DNA of 64,000 bases from Coffea arabica (taxonomy: Eukaryota; Streptophyta; Magnoliopsida; Gentianales; Rubiaceae), in the NCBI RefSeq assembly GCF_036785885.1, contig NC_092323.1, positions 14,330,501 to 14,394,500 of the forward strand. Reading direction: 5' to 3'. Under the pieces are notes generated by a model. That model saw only the letters and a program-made list of their open reading frames with translations. It ran no database searches and was not told the origin of the DNA. Of this stretch, positions 1-12,475 are shown piece by piece. Numbering within the stretch: the first letter of the stretch is position 1; every line of letters begins with the position of its first letter. A program made the translations under genes and the position numbers.

Positions 1-700
1 TAGAGAGACTGGACTAAAGATTTGAAATCATTTCAAATGCCTCTAATCATTTACATTATTTAGAAGATATTTAGATTTGTAAATTATCAATTATTTTATT
101 ATTTAAAATATATTTTAATAGTTGGCATATTACAAGTCCAAATGTCAATTAAGCGATCCAAACAATTGAAGCGATTTAAATAAATTTCAAATCTTTCGTC
201 AAATTCCTCGATTCAAATAAAGGCAAGCGAATCGCTATCATTCATGAATGGTATTCTTGGGATTTCGTTAAGGTGCCCCTTCATTCATTTTTTTGTTGTG
301 TACATTAATTTCAAGAGGTTAGAATCTTGTAAGTGTAAAGTTGCACAAGATGCTTTAATGATGTTGCGTTTAAGAGGTTAGAATCTTATATATGTAAAGT
401 TGTACAAGATGCTTTAATGAAGTTACGTTTACGCTGTCTTTAACCATATAGATAAAGAAGGAAAGGCCCCTGCCACCTAGGATGGTCGTCCGCCCATGTG
501 GCAATTGGAGATTGGCTGGAGGTGATATGGCACTTGGTTGTCCTTCCTCTTGTATTTGTTTGAGGGCTTTCCCCCGATAAACCAAACGACGTCGTCTGTT
601 CCTTCTTTTTTCCTCTGTCTTTCAAACGTAGCAGCATCAATCAATGTCAAAAGCTCTTGAAGACTGGTTCCTATACAAAACTCCATTTTATCCTCTAGGC
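1..700. other. AT-rich flank without a recognised gene
   Basis: No credible coding region is visible. The first 430 bases are AT-rich and include a short tandem duplication listed separately. From about 440 onward the composition becomes more balanced and resembles promoter or 5' UTR DNA upstream of the gene fragments that follow. Whether this stretch belongs to the Helitron-like element cannot be decided because no 5' end was found. Confidence 0.5.
313..430. repeat. Two-copy 59-bp tandem duplication
   Basis: Positions 313-371 and 372-430 are the same 59-bp unit with a handful of substitutions. Both begin AAGAGGTTAGAATCTT and end near GTTACGTTT or GTTGCGTTT. It has no coding sense on either strand. 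Confidence 0.85.
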
Positions 701-1550
701 AAAACTCTATTTTTTCCATGAGACCCAGAAGTCTCCCCTCAATTTCCGGCATTTGATTGTACTTGGGAGAGATTGTAATCTCGATTGGAGGGTCCAGATT
801 TTTTTCTTCTTCTGAGGAGTGGGTGCTTAGAATTTGATAGGCGATGGGCTCGAGATAGAAAATGGTTGGTAATCTTCTTCGCCTTCCACTCCCGGTTCTC
901 TCTCTTGTTCTTCTTCATCTTCCTCCCTCCCTCGAGTCTCTTTATGGGTCTCTTTTTTTGTTTGGCTACTCACAAGTTTTATTTTCTCCCCTTCATTTTC
1001 CCTTTTTTTAATGCATGGTTTCTTCCCTTTTTGTTGCCGTGACTTTCCTGTAATTTTTTTTGGGGTAACTCAAAAAATCTTCAACAGCCTCTAAGAAGAG
1101 GAAATATAAGGGTTTTGTGTTGAAGTTTTTCTTTTGGGTTCCATTTGGTTTGTTTCTCATCATTTCATCCTATGCTGGTTTCTTTTTGCTCATACTTGCT
1201 TGCTGTGTTTGCTGGTGATTTCAGACCCCAACAGCTTGAGAATGGGAGAGTTCTGCAGCGATTTCTCGAAAAATGCTAGGCTCAGGGATATGGTTGACGA
1301 AGAAGATGATGAAAAAGAGAGATTGAAGAAGGTCTGAAATTCTAGGGCTTGTAGCGGCCAAAACTTGATAGGCATGTGGATTCCTAAAGCACCTGATAAT
1401 TTTTTCCCCACAATTCGGGAAAATTTTATACTATGATGGCTCTAAAAATACAGAGTTTTCAATCTGAATCTATCAATTTTTTGTGCTCGCCCAGATTCTT
1501 CTCTCTCTCTCTCTCTCTCTCTGTATGTATGGGTCTCTGTTGGTAATCAG

Positions 1551-3222
1551 TTTTTCCATCGCTGCCTTCTGGACCTGGTGATGAGATCTTCTCTGAAGGT
1601 TCTTTTTTTATTTTTATTTGTTTTGATAATTTTTCCTTTTGTTGATATTTCTTTAATTTTTTATTAGTTATATTTTAATTTTTTTTGTGGTTCGATTTTT
1701 AAATCTTAAATTTTGGTGCTCTTTTTTTTTTTTTTTTTTTTTATCTGAAGCAAAAAATTTGTGCTAATTTTAGGGGTTCTATGGTGAGGTTTTAGGTTAT
1801 ATTCTTCGGGATTTAATTTTTGTGAGGCATTATGTTCCAGCCTTTTGTATGTAATAGTAAGTGAATATTTGACCGTCTCCTTCTACTAATATCTATTTCA
1901 TTGCCATTTGTAGTCTAAACATCATCTTGCATTTTTCCCTTGCAGAAGAGGTTATCCTCGATTTTGTTACATTACAGGTATTTTGCTCTCTTTTTTTGTA
2001 ATAACTTTTTTTCCCTTGAATTGTTGATTTATTTATGATTATAACCTATTAGGTGTAAGGTTCAATAGTGGTTATCATGGATTAGTTGACCTTCAAAATA
2101 TTAGGTTGTGGCATGTTTCCTTAAACCTTTGAAACATGAAAGTTGATATAACGTTACTAGAATTTGCGGTCATTTGAACATTTATGGATGTCTAGCTTTT
2201 TGTGTCTTTCATATACAAGATTGCTTCTTTTCTTCCCTTTTCTGATTCTAAATCCCTGTAATAATACAATGATAGCCCAACTGTTTGCTACATTTACTTA
2301 TTTCTTGATATGTTGTCCCTGGACCAACTGTTTGCTACATTTATATATTTTTCAACTTCTTGATGCATTTCTGCCAAGAAAAAGTAAGTTTAAACCGAAT
2401 TGCTCTTTCATTTGTTGGTTTTAGAGGTTTGTCATGCTTTATGCTGATAAAGATTGAAAGATTGTTATGATTTTCTTCGGTGCATCTGGAAGATGCTTAG
2501 GCATTGTCTCACAACGATGAAATAGGATTGTATCTTTCTGCTTCTAGCATATGTAGCAATGATTCCTCAATATGAAACTGAAAAATAAGTGTTGAAACCA
2601 GTTTTATGCACTGTCTCACTGTTGTGAAATAGGATTGCGTCTTTCTGCTTCTAGCATATGTAGCTGTGAATCCTCAACACATAATTGAAACATTAGTTGA
2701 AATTAGTTTTATGCTGTTGTGGATTTCAGAGTTTTATTGGCCATTCACAAAATGGGACGAATTCTCTGGAGAGACGTGTCGATGGTCTAGAGAAAGCTCT
2801 TGATATGATATGCAATGCTCTGGCAATATCAACAGGAAAGATTGCAGACACTGATGCTACAGGAAATACATGCTGCCTGGTGCAGAATTCTTGAGTCCTA
2901 AGTTCTGGAGGAAAAGTGAAGCACAAAATTTCAGTTGAAAGATTTCTTTTTCAAACCAATACCAGTCACTTAATTATATGCCGAACAAATATGTAAATTC
3001 TGAATCATCAAAACTGGAGAGTCCAATAGAGAAGCATCAAATAGGGAGTGTTCCTGGTGTGGACTTCATGGGAGATGCTCAAGCAGGCTCTAGGGAAACT
3101 CCGGATTCCTACTCAAAAAGAAGGTTAAATAGGTTACTCAAAGATGCTGATGCGGTAAAAAGTTGCTATAATGGTGGCCTTGATATAGCATCACATGCTA
3201 CTTGTGTACGAAAGGAGACTTA
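1551..3222 (+). pseudogene. TORTIFOLIA1-like (SPIRAL2 family) C-terminal gene fragment
   Basis: Three exon-like pieces join in frame: 1551-1598, 1946-1977 and one starting at 2730. They give a peptide containing EEEVILDFVTLQ, then SFIGHSQNGTNSLERRVDGL and EKALDMICNALAISTGKI. This matches my recollection of the C-terminal region of TORTIFOLIA1-like microtubule-associated proteins, where the coiled segment is followed by a PGAEFLSPKFWRK-type motif. That motif is present, but one frame away: the reading frame shifts near 2872-2880 and hits TGA at 2892. A further homologous-looking stretch (NSESSKLESPIEK) follows at 2993-3031 after another stop. The N-terminal ARM/HEAT repeats are absent. It is therefore a truncated, frameshifted fragment, probably moved here by a transposon. 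Family assignment is by memory of the motif, not by search. Confidence 0.6.
2502..2714. repeat. Two-copy ~107-bp tandem duplication in the TOR1-like fragment intron
   Basis: Positions 2502-2608 and 2609-2714 are diverged copies sharing GAAATAGGATTG, CTTTCTGCTTCTAGCATATG and GTTTTATG blocks. It lies just upstream of the acceptor at 2729, so one old duplication lengthened this intron. Confidence 0.8.
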
Positions 3223-3747
3223 AATAGCTGGTAATTGGCATTTGTTATTCAGTTTCTGCTCCATGCTTTGAAACATTTCATTTGCTCTTTCTTGTTTTCT
3301 GCCTGAATAATGCTTTCTGCATTGCAGTTGTTAGTGCATAGAGCTTTGTCCTTTTATGAAAACCCAAAAACTCCAGATGTCCATCTAATATTGGATACGT
3401 ATTTTAGTTTTTCTGAATAGGTCATGAGGAACATGGAAAAGTCACCACAGGTTCCACATTCAGATGAGCGATTGTCCATCAGATAATCTCTTTTTTTAAG
3501 CTCTCAAAAGTTTCTTCTGTTTTTTTTCCATGCTTTACCCTTGCATTGGAACTTGTGGTTATTTCCTCAGGTGAAATGGTTTAACACTTTTTTTTCCATA
3601 TTCTTAGAAAGTTTCGTGTTCCTTTTGATATTGCCAGCAACTCTTTACAGTTCAGAAATTCAAAGTAAAAGGGCGTGGATTGATTGTTTCTCTTAAATTA
3701 TTTTAGTTACCTGGTAATGATTTTGTCATTTTTTTGTCTTTTTGCAG

Positions 3748-5165
3748 CCAGCTATTTTATACTGTTTTGGACAACATTTTATGGCCATGTGGGTGAAATT
3801 CCATTTGGGGCCTTCTTTCTTGGATTTGGATCAATATATTTTTAATGTAAATAGAATAGATATCAAAAGTTTGATTAAACAAGTAGTAGCAAAAAACTCA
3901 GTAATTCATGTAATTTTTGTGAATATTAAATAGGAGCAGCCCTGAAACAAAATTTAAGACCAATTTTTAAGACAAGTATTTTTTATTGTCTTTCACTTTG
4001 ATTGACCACATTGATTGACACTATTGGCTTCAGGTATGTCTTCATTTTTTCTGGTATTTTTTGGTGATTTTTCCTTGGGCTGACATTGGCAAGAAAAGCA
4101 GCTATGCGAAAGAAGAAGAATGAACAGCAACTGATGGTAGGTTTTTTTTTAAACTATTTCCTATTTTTTCTTGCATAGATGTTTGTTGCTGTCGTGGCTC
4201 ATGAATGGCATTGTTTTGGGTTCTCTGAGTTTTTTGGAATTATAGAAATAAAGCACTTTTCATCTTTGTTTGTACAATCTCTGTTTCTTAGGTCTCAAAA
4301 GTGTTTTTTTTTGCTTTTCTCTGTTTTATCTTCTGCTGCAATTTTTTTTGGTGAATATGTGGTGAACTGTGATAGAAATAAAGCATTTAGAATTATAGAA
4401 ATAATGCTCTTTTTATGCAGCGAAAGCGAACTGTGATAGTTTGACAAATGGAAAGAATGAAATTAGGCTCTTTTCTCAGTATTTTTATTTTGTTTTGGTT
4501 TAGCTCACATGTTTTAAAATTGATTATTTTGCACCTTCCGGTATATTATCAGATGTAAGTCAATCCTTCAGAAAGACAAGGATTGGTGGCTTCATGTTAT
4601 CTTGGTGTTTTTGTCACATTTTTAGAAAAGCTTTTTTTTTTTAAAAATGATTCGCATTTAGAAAAGACATCTCATCTATTTTCGCAGACCTTTTCTTACC
4701 CTTTTTCTAATTATTGTATAAAATTTAAATCATGGTTCTTTATCTTAATTATTGCTAGAAACTTAGTTTGACCAGCTTTGTTGCGTCTAACTTGCATGGA
4801 AGAATGCTCATGTGCTACATCAAACCTTTCTGTCCCAAGTTTAGGGCACTTATAGAATTTGCCTTCTCTATAATGAATTCTCACATTTGGTTGAAATTTT
4901 CGGCATTGACAATGCGAACTTCAATAGCCTTAATATTCAGAACTGATAATAATAAAGAATGCAGGGTATGCAATCAATATAGAGACGTCCAAGGAGCTTT
5001 ACAGACACTTGAAATCATTCCTTGTTAATCCTCTCCCACCGTTTAACAAACAAATAAATGGCAGCAGCCGCAAGAATGATCGAGAGAATACTGCAAATAA
5101 GATTGGTAGATATCGATACAGCTTAGCCTATTCCTCTTTGAGTAGTTATTGGAGCCTTGAAGGCT
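3748..5165 (+). pseudogene. Exon-like fragments of an unrecognised membrane protein gene
   Basis: Three same-strand open segments look coding but do not splice into one frame as read. Segment 3748-3852, after a TTTTTGCAG acceptor, encodes a hydrophobic peptide including FWTTFYGHVGEIPFGAFFLG. Segment about 4087-4136 encodes ARKAAMRKKKNEQQLM and ends at a GTAGGT donor. Segment 4965-5165, after a GCAG acceptor, encodes INIETSKELYRHLKSFLVNP with a polar tail and stop. The order suggests a membrane span, a basic stretch and a C-terminus of a conserved plant protein, but I do not recognise the family. No 5' part is present. Together with the adjacent TORTIFOLIA-like piece it looks like captured gene debris. 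Confidence 0.35.
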
Positions 5166-5460
5166 GATTTTGTTCCAATCTTGACACTAAGTTCTTTCGT
5201 CCTTTTTATATTTTTAGCAAATTGGATTATGTACTTTGAATGTAATTTATATTCTATAATGTGTTTCCTAAGTCATGGTATTTAATAAACATTTGGGAAG
5301 ACCATTTTAACTCCTGTATTAATTATTATTTCGACCTAAAACCAAGTTCTTGACATAGATGATTTGCAATCATAGTTTACTTAGTATTGTATAATTTATT
5401 TCAAGCACAATTTACATTGCTGCTAAATAATCCTGGGCACAGCGCAATATTGGGCATCAA

Positions 5461-5492
5461 CACCGTGCATTTGCACGGTGATCACCTCCTAG
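5461..5492 (+). other. Helitron-type 3' terminus (stem-loop plus CTAG)
   Basis: CACCGTGCATTTGCACGGTG at 5461-5480 is a perfect 9-bp stem with a two-base loop. It is followed by ATCACCTC and then CTAG, with T next. This matches the CTRR-T terminus and subterminal hairpin of Helitrons. Confidence 0.6.
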
Positions 5493-6942
5493 TTGTTATC
5501 TAACATATAACAAAAATCTTCAATTCGTCGGCCGTACGTGCTCAAGATCAAATCAATGTTACTAAAACTTATTCAAAAGGTCACCATTAACTGCATTTGG
5601 TCCTAATTTTGGGCAAAGAATCCTTTGCTTTAATGAAGAATTGAAAACCCAAGTCTCTAGTTAAGCAATATTTCTTAAAAAGGAGAGAACAAATACTAAA
5701 AGGGGCAATATTCTTGTTAATTAAAAGGTGTTTACTCCTAGATCGTTCCATGAATACTGTGATCCTGTTGGCCTTCTGTGAAAGAAGGTTTAATGAATTA
5801 ATGGTACAAGGAATACTCGTTTACAATGGGTGAAAGTTTTAGGTGATGTGATGTAATTAACTCTCATTTGTGTGAGAACTTTTTTCATTACTTTTCTTTT
5901 GTTTTTGCTTGAAAATGAGATATCTATTTTATATAATTTGATTATGTAGACATAGTTATACACCTTACACATGCATGCATGTGATCAGGGAAAAATCAAC
6001 TTATAAAGATATTTATTTAATCGTTATAATTTAATTTATTTTTTTTAGGAATTATAAGTGAAAAAATTCGAATTCAAAACTTTCCATTTAAAAAAAAACA
6101 CACAGACACACACGCAGAGTCAACATGAGTACGTCGTACATTTCAAATCATCGAAACAAAGAAAACCCTACTTTACCCATTTTTTTGTGTATTGTTTGCA
6201 TAGAAAAAACATGATAAAACAGTCGACATAATTTTTGCCAAATTCATGACACAGATAATAAAGATCTATGTTTGACTCCAAATGAACGGCAACCAAATAA
6301 TACAATCACAAATTTGATGACAACACAAAGGTTAGGTTACCTAGCAGCAACAAAGAAAATTTGAAACTACTTCAACATTATGGTAATATAATAAGTTTGA
6401 TGTTATTATGCATAAAATATGACAGTAGTCAAGAAACCTCAAAAAGGCAAACTTTGGATTTAGGCTAAAATTGAAAGGCACACAGGAAAAGTCGCATGCA
6501 GTTAAACAAGTAAAAACAAACATCCAACACATTCATATATGTTTGTCCAAGGGGGAAAGAGTGCGAGCATAAGCATATTTTGCCTCCCAAGGTACTTTTA
6601 CATGCATGGCATATAATTGTTGATCAAATTAAATGTTTTAGATGCAATCTAAATTTCTCTAGCACAAATTACTTTTTTCTTAGTTATACATTGTATGTGG
6701 ATTATGGGAATAGCTAGGGTAAATTCTTCTTACTTTGAAATGTTGCACAACTATAAGTTTTCAATGCATGATTTGCGACAAAAAAAAAAAAAAAAAGATT
6801 GACGCACACTATAAGTTTTCAATGTTGCACAACTACACTGTAACTAATGATTGACGCACACTTTTGTAATTGCGACAAAAAAAGAAAGTTAAAACTTTTT
6901 CTATACTAATTTTATTGTTTTTAATTTGGATCAATCTTTCTT

Positions 6943-7064
6943 ACACTGACAATGTATACACTATCAGCGTTAGATGAATGACAATTATGCAAAATTTAAA
7001 TTTGAATTCAATTTTTGCACATATGTCATGAATCTAATGGTGATAGTATATTTATTGTCAGTGT
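6943..7064. mobile_element. MITE-like foldback, ~122 bp
   Basis: The ends are inverted: ACACTGACAATGTATACACT on the left pairs imperfectly with TATTTATTGTCAGTGT on the right, and the inner parts GATGAATGACA and TGTCATGAATC continue the pairing. The interior has no coding sense. A related, more decayed interior occurs at about 55725-55870. No clear target duplication was identified, so the superfamily is open. Confidence 0.6.
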
Positions 7065-9860
7065 ATATAAGATTTACTCTTTTAATTTTAGATTCTCAGA
7101 GATTAGGATAATGAGTAGATGATTTTAAAAAATAGATAAAGAGCAAATATAGATTGTAGCTATTTCCGTAGTAGCCAATATTCATGGATAGCAAGGGATA
7201 GGATTTAGAGTTTTCAAAATTTTCAAAGAATTTGTTTTTTCAAAAAAAGAGACACTACAAACCATTGACTATTGTCCCCTCTGCTATAGAGCCAGACATC
7301 TAGAGCCTTGAATAGAAAGTTTTAAAAGCTATATAACTAGTTACAATTAACAAGTGTCCCTAATTTATTCTAGAAGACAGGCCAACAAGTGCTTAAATTT
7401 TGATGCCTCTCAACACTATAATAGAATTGTGTCCTAAATTTAAGTGTAGTAAAGCTGGACATTGGTATGAGATCATTCTGTACATCTACAGCAAGAACTG
7501 GTATGGAATAAAACATAAACATCAATAATAAATAGGTTCAAGGAAAGAATATTAGATCACTTCCATGAAAATTTTCTTTTTATACCAAAATAAATAAATA
7601 CATACATAAAATAAAAAATATACGGGCGAGGTGTAATATGGACATAATAATTTTGGTTGATCAAGATGAGAAAACTAGCTCTTTTTTTTTTCCCCTTTTT
7701 CACATATATCTACCTTAAAAGTGATGATACACATAATATGGACTAAATCTAATGCTTTAGTTACACAAAATATAAATATATAAACTACCCATATGTATCA
7801 CATATTCACATAAATGTATTATAAATAATGCTTCCCAATACTGTAGGCATTTTATTAAGAAAAAAAAGGTATATTTGGATGTGTTTACTAGTTAGCTTCT
7901 TGGTAACAATCTGCTGCCATGCCATAATGGTCTGGGAACTAGGAAGCAGCCAGACAAGAAAACTAATCATGAGAAGACAAATGTATGACATGGGGAGCTT
8001 TTAACTTTTTTTTAAGACTTTGTAGATTATGTTTTATAGTCATTGTTTAGTCATTACGTACAGAAAAATCTGTCTTGATACTTCCAATAATACGAAGTAT
8101 TATATGATTAAAGATGAAGAGTCTGACATGATTTCGTAGTATATATGTCATGCAGACTTTGTTTTAACCACTTCATAGACATTTGGAAGTTACATATAGT
8201 TTATCTCCATGTCTTTATTCCTTTTTTCTTTTCAGGTCATAAAAATATTAAATTCTTGTTTTCAATTCAACTTAGGTCACCAATCTTGTAGGTGGTTTCC
8301 CATCCTTCACCAATATTACAATAAATGAGTCTAAAAATTGTAAGATTATGATCATGTCTCCTAGAAGGTGATCAAAATTAGAATCAGCATGTGAACAATT
8401 AAACTAATTACCTAACTATAGTTTTGACCAAAAGGTTTCATAAATATCAAGGTCTAAACATTTTGTCAGCAAGCTGAGTGACATCTTCTTTATATATATA
8501 GAGTGAAAATCAGCCATTTGGCACATTTTAACTGTGCAAGCCTAGCTTGAGGGATGACCTATCTGCTAGTTGAATTTTTGGAGTGAGCTCAGCGTATAAA
8601 TCTTAGATTAAAATAAGTACAATAGGGTTCGAAATTTATTACAAGAGTTTACAAATTCAATCATTTAAATGTGGAAGTTGATGGATGCATGCGCCTAATT
8701 ACGCATGGTTGATGATTTAAGGCCGATTCTTTTTTTTTTCCCCTTTTCTTTTCTATTTTTCTACTCAGTTTTGCATAAACTAATTAAGGGATAGCTTAGA
8801 AAAAAGGGTAGGTGGAATAATGGTACTGTGACTGAGTTTTGATTCTTCGTAAGAATGACTATTTGGAGCCTACATCAGAATTAAATTGTACTAGTTAGGC
8901 AACATGTCTCGTTAGATTGTCGAGAAGATCTTGATTTAACAGTTAAAATTGAGGGTTTAGAAATTAAAGGTCTTAAATTCTAATTAAAAGTCTCGTTGAA
9001 TTATCCGTCTGTGCAAAGATAGCTGGTAGATTGATGTTGTTCTCCATTAAAAGAGGGAAAAAAATGGAATTCTTGGTAGCTGATTCTTCACTCTAGGTGG
9101 AGAAAATGTATGTTAGTTTCTTTTGATCATTGTGAGAAAAGCATCCAAATTCAAAATAATTGGAAAACTATTGAAGTTGAAAAATAACACCTTTTACTTC
9201 CAAATCTAGATCTAATTAATATCGAGCTAATTACAAGCATTTCAATCCAAACAAGTGCCATGCATGGGACGGCAATTTTGCTGAGATAGCACATTAACAG
9301 ATAGTATAAAAACAAGCTAAAAGAAGAGTGGGAGCTGGGAAGACATATATCTTCATGGGTCTGAACCAGTGGATTTCCTTTTTGTGATAATGATATGATG
9401 TATTCGAACATTCAATTTAGCCTTGAGATAAATTAAAATTCACATTGCAAGTTTGGCAATGGATGGTAATGATTAGCATATGTACACAAAAATAGGGTTT
9501 TGCTTCATCTTAATAGTTAACACCACTAAAATTTACAAGACTCCTATCTATTAAAATTATGTCTAACAATCTAAAGGAGGATGATTTGTTCATTAAAGAA
9601 GTATAGTTGGGATTTATTAATTTCTTTAAAATTTAATATGTAGCCAGCAAAAGTAATAGTTTCCTTATCATTCTTTTTGAAGTCGGATGAGACATGTAGA
9701 ATCTAAAGAGACACAACAAATAACAATTAAAGAAGAAATGAAGCATATATGCTTGTCCAGTTGTCCCACTCCATTTGTTGTTGCTTTTTTCAGCCGTAGT
9801 AGATACCTCTTGTTATTGGCATGAAACTGAAAGCAAAACCTACAATGCTTTGTGCACCAA

Positions 9861-9861
9861 G

Positions 9862-9887
<26 letters not shown>
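9861..9887. repeat. TA dinucleotide microsatellite
   Basis: About 13 TA units in intergenic DNA. Similar tracts occur at 12857-12878 and in intron or UTR-like DNA elsewhere. Confidence 0.9.
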
Positions 9888-9893
<6 letters not shown>

Positions 9894-11809
9894 GCCTAGC
9901 TATTTTAACTAAGGGAATTGATCCAAACACGTAAAAGGCAACCACCATTTTCATTTTTGGGAAAGAAAAAAGAATAATTGAATGTAGTGAATCTTGAAAT
10001 GAAAATTGAAAAACTTCCATGTTTTTGCTTTGCACCGTTAAATATTGTTGAAACTTGAAAGATCAATTGTAATTGGAGACAAGAAGATCAAACAAATTCT
10101 TGACACATCTTATAGGGGAACCATCCATGTCCTTTCCAAACATCATTTCCCATCTAGGGTAAGGCAATTTCCCATGCATGGGAAAATCTCTACCATTAAT
10201 TCTAAACTCAGTTATATTGTGTTCATGCATGCACATGCACTTGCTTTAACTTTCTTCATCGAACTTTTGGTCATCTGCTTTGAATGTGTGGACTGCATCT
10301 AATGCGATCTACGCCAAGAAATATTACTGGACAGTCAAAATATACCATAAGCTGCAGCATCGGATAGCAATGAACAATGTGGGAGACTATATTCTGTTGA
10401 AAATTCTGAAGTTGGAAGAACTTTTTGGACCACTACTCTACTGCTCTAGGAAGAAAAAGATTCATGTTCTGCAGCAAAGAAAGTGTACGGCACCAGCACT
10501 TCGAAATCTGCATCTTGTACTCTAGATATCATGCCAAAGAAGCATCAAGCCTGCTAAAAAAAACCCAAGTTGGAGACTAGTTAAAGAGTAAATTGATAGA
10601 GAAACTCAGGTGTAATGAGACATGAATGAAGCTATTAATAGTCGATTATTGTCTCTTTAATTGATTGAGAAATTATTGCAACGAGACATGATCTACACAT
10701 ATATAGGAGTTAGGACCATGTATCTAGTTTCATTGTCCTAATAACTCCTATGATTTGTAAGTCTTCGAGCTCATGTATCTAGCCAGATAAGCTTTAGCTA
10801 GTGATTGGAAGGCCTTACAACTGACTGAAAAGACAAGCTATATATAATTCAATGACTACTGCGTGTAACAATCTACCACGTACTGACATTAATTAAAGAA
10901 TTCCAGATGAATATTTTCCTTTTCTTTTCTTTTTCCTTTCTGGTTTTAGCTGAGGAATAAATCCTCTCGAGAAAGGATGGGGCATGGAATTCTGAAAAGA
11001 AAATGAAAATAAAATAGGAGTTTTGGGGCTGTGTAGGATTTGGTGGTTGAAATTGCTATGCAACCACATGTTCATGGCTTGATGCTTTATATCTCAGATA
11101 ACAATTGCTTATAAATGTACACCTTGTAAACATAAGTGTACATCAAATCCTTATCAATTTAACGATATTTGCTGTAAACAAAGGCCAGGACAGATCAGGC
11201 TAGTTAGCTTGTCAGTTGGTGAACATTTTATCCTTCAATTGACCAAAAAGGTGGTTGTACAGGACTCTAGTACAATGCCAATCTGATATCAGCCTTTAGC
11301 TTGTGGAGTATCTGATGGATTCACTTGTTTAACAAGTGGAAAATATTGAGGGAGCCTGCAAAAGCAAAACAAACTAATACTACATAATTTAAACCAAATA
11401 AATCTCTTCAAATGTTATAAAACCATCATGTATGTAGTTATTAATTAATGTGGCCGTTTGACCTCAGGAAGATGTTGAATAATTTCTCAGAACCAGCTAT
11501 TTGCTGCCGATATTCAATTGGAGACATCAGCTAAAATTTGAATAGGAATTTCTTCTGCTACAAGATTCTAGACTTCCCTTCTTCCTTTGCATGATTTCTT
11601 TAATTATCAGGTGATATTTTCATTTGTTTTCTCTGTCAACATCAGACCGCCTTTCCACTACTTTCTATTGTTCCCTTATGCCTTCTTTGGTTAGCTTAAA
11701 ACCCCCCCTCACCCCATCCCTCGTTTCATAACATTCCGCAAGCCCAAAAAACTCTTCCAAAAGTTTAAACCTTTCTTCCACAACTTCTCTGCATTGCCTA
11801 TACTCAATC

Positions 11810-12475
11810 ATGACCGGGAAAAAGAGCCAAAACAGCCCAGTGGGAAGTCCATTATCGGGTAATGTCTCCGATTTCTCATCTAAGGAGCAAGACCGCTTTC
11901 TTCCGATAGCAAATGTTAGCCGGATCATGAAGAAATCACTCCCTGCAAACGCAAAAATATCAAAAGAAGCCAAGGAAACCGTCCAAGAATGTGTATCTGA
12001 GTTCATTAGCTTCATCACGGGCGAAGCGTCGGATAAATGTCAAAGGGAAAAGAGGAAGACCATCAATGGTGATGATCTTTTGTGGGCTATGACGACATTA
12101 GGGTTTGAGAATTATGTCAGTCCATTGAAGGTTTATCTCAACAAATATAGGGAAAATGAAGGTGACAAAAGTTCCATGGTCAGAGAAGAGGATCAGCTTC
12201 CACCTATTAGTCCTAATAAAACCAGTAGTGGCCATGGTGAAGTGTCTAGAGGTAATGATCCCATATCAGCAAGGCCTAATTTTCAGACTCTTTCCAATGC
12301 TTATTATTCACTTGATTCAAAGGTGGCCTCAAAAGGCCATGGAGATCCAGGAAGGATGATTGGCTATGGTGAGAATTTGATGGCCGGTGCCTACAATATT
12401 GGCAAAATCCATGAAATTGAGGGAAGTGGTAATAGGGTCATCACCACTAATCTTCATCATGGGATTGAGTGGTAG
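11810..12475 (+). CDS. NF-YB: NF-YB subunit of the CCAAT-binding NF-Y complex (non-LEC1 type)
   Basis: Encodes 221 aa in one exon. NF-YB pairs with NF-YC through a histone fold, and the dimer recruits NF-YA to bind CCAAT promoters in the nucleus. The conserved core is about residues 26-117: [20 protein letters not shown] (DNA-contact region and first helix), then [20 protein letters not shown] (long central helix), then [20 protein letters not shown] (C-terminal helices). Residue 52 is Lys in [10 protein letters not shown], where LEC1 and L1L proteins carry the diagnostic Asp, so this is the non-LEC1 class. The intronless layout and core resemble the NF-YB2/NF-YB3 group, members of which act in photoperiodic flowering; that role is inference. 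The N-terminus (25 aa, Ser-rich) and the 100-aa C-terminal tail are lineage-variable. The start ATG at 11810 is followed at once by the typical short leader. It stands alone, with no close neighbour within 3 kb. Confidence 0.93.
   Translation: MTGKKSQNSPVGSPLSGNVSDFSSKEQDRFLPIANVSRIMKKSLPANAKISKEAKETVQECVSEFISFITGEASDKCQREKRKTINGDDLLWAMTTLGFENYVSPLKVYLNKYRENEGDKSSMVREEDQLPPISPNKTSSGHGEVSRGNDPISARPNFQTLSNAYYSLDSKVASKGHGDPGRMIGYGENLMAGAYNIGKIHEIEGSGNRVITTNLHHGIEW

Larger units (their letters stand above)
700..5492 (+). mobile_element. Probable Helitron carrying gene fragments (5' end not located)
   Basis: The right end has Helitron hallmarks: a stem-loop at 5461-5480, then 8 bases, then CTAG followed by T at 5489-5493, with no target duplication visible. 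Upstream on the same strand lie exon-like pieces of at least two unrelated genes, each lacking its 5' part. Gene-fragment capture with retained introns is a known habit of plant Helitrons. No Rep/helicase is present, so this would be non-autonomous. The start given is only a guess from where gene-like sequence begins; the true TC terminus may lie elsewhere or outside the window. Confidence 0.5.
5493..11640. other. Gene-poor AT-rich intergenic DNA
   Basis: No recognisable protein gene. Open frames at 9151-9411 (-), 10045-10302 (+) and 10280-10525 (+) are below 90 codons, have no family resemblance and are not called. Visible structure: a poly-A run at 6780-6797 with a locally duplicated flank to 6880, a MITE at 6943-7064, a TA microsatellite at 9861-9887, and an 18-bp perfect palindrome TTTCCCATGCATGGGAAA at 10168-10185. 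The last several hundred bases are presumed promoter and 5' UTR of the NF-YB gene. Confidence 0.6.

Noticed and set aside
10168-10185. 18-bp perfect palindrome as a miRNA or operator
   Set aside because: Too short for a hairpin precursor and no partner motif nearby.
10045-10525. Two overlapping plus-strand frames of 81-85 codons
   Set aside because: No family features, no splice logic linking them, and no conserved motif.
11665-12018. 117-codon minus-strand frame over the NF-YB start
   Set aside because: Antisense shadow of the histone-fold coding sequence, with no protein family match.
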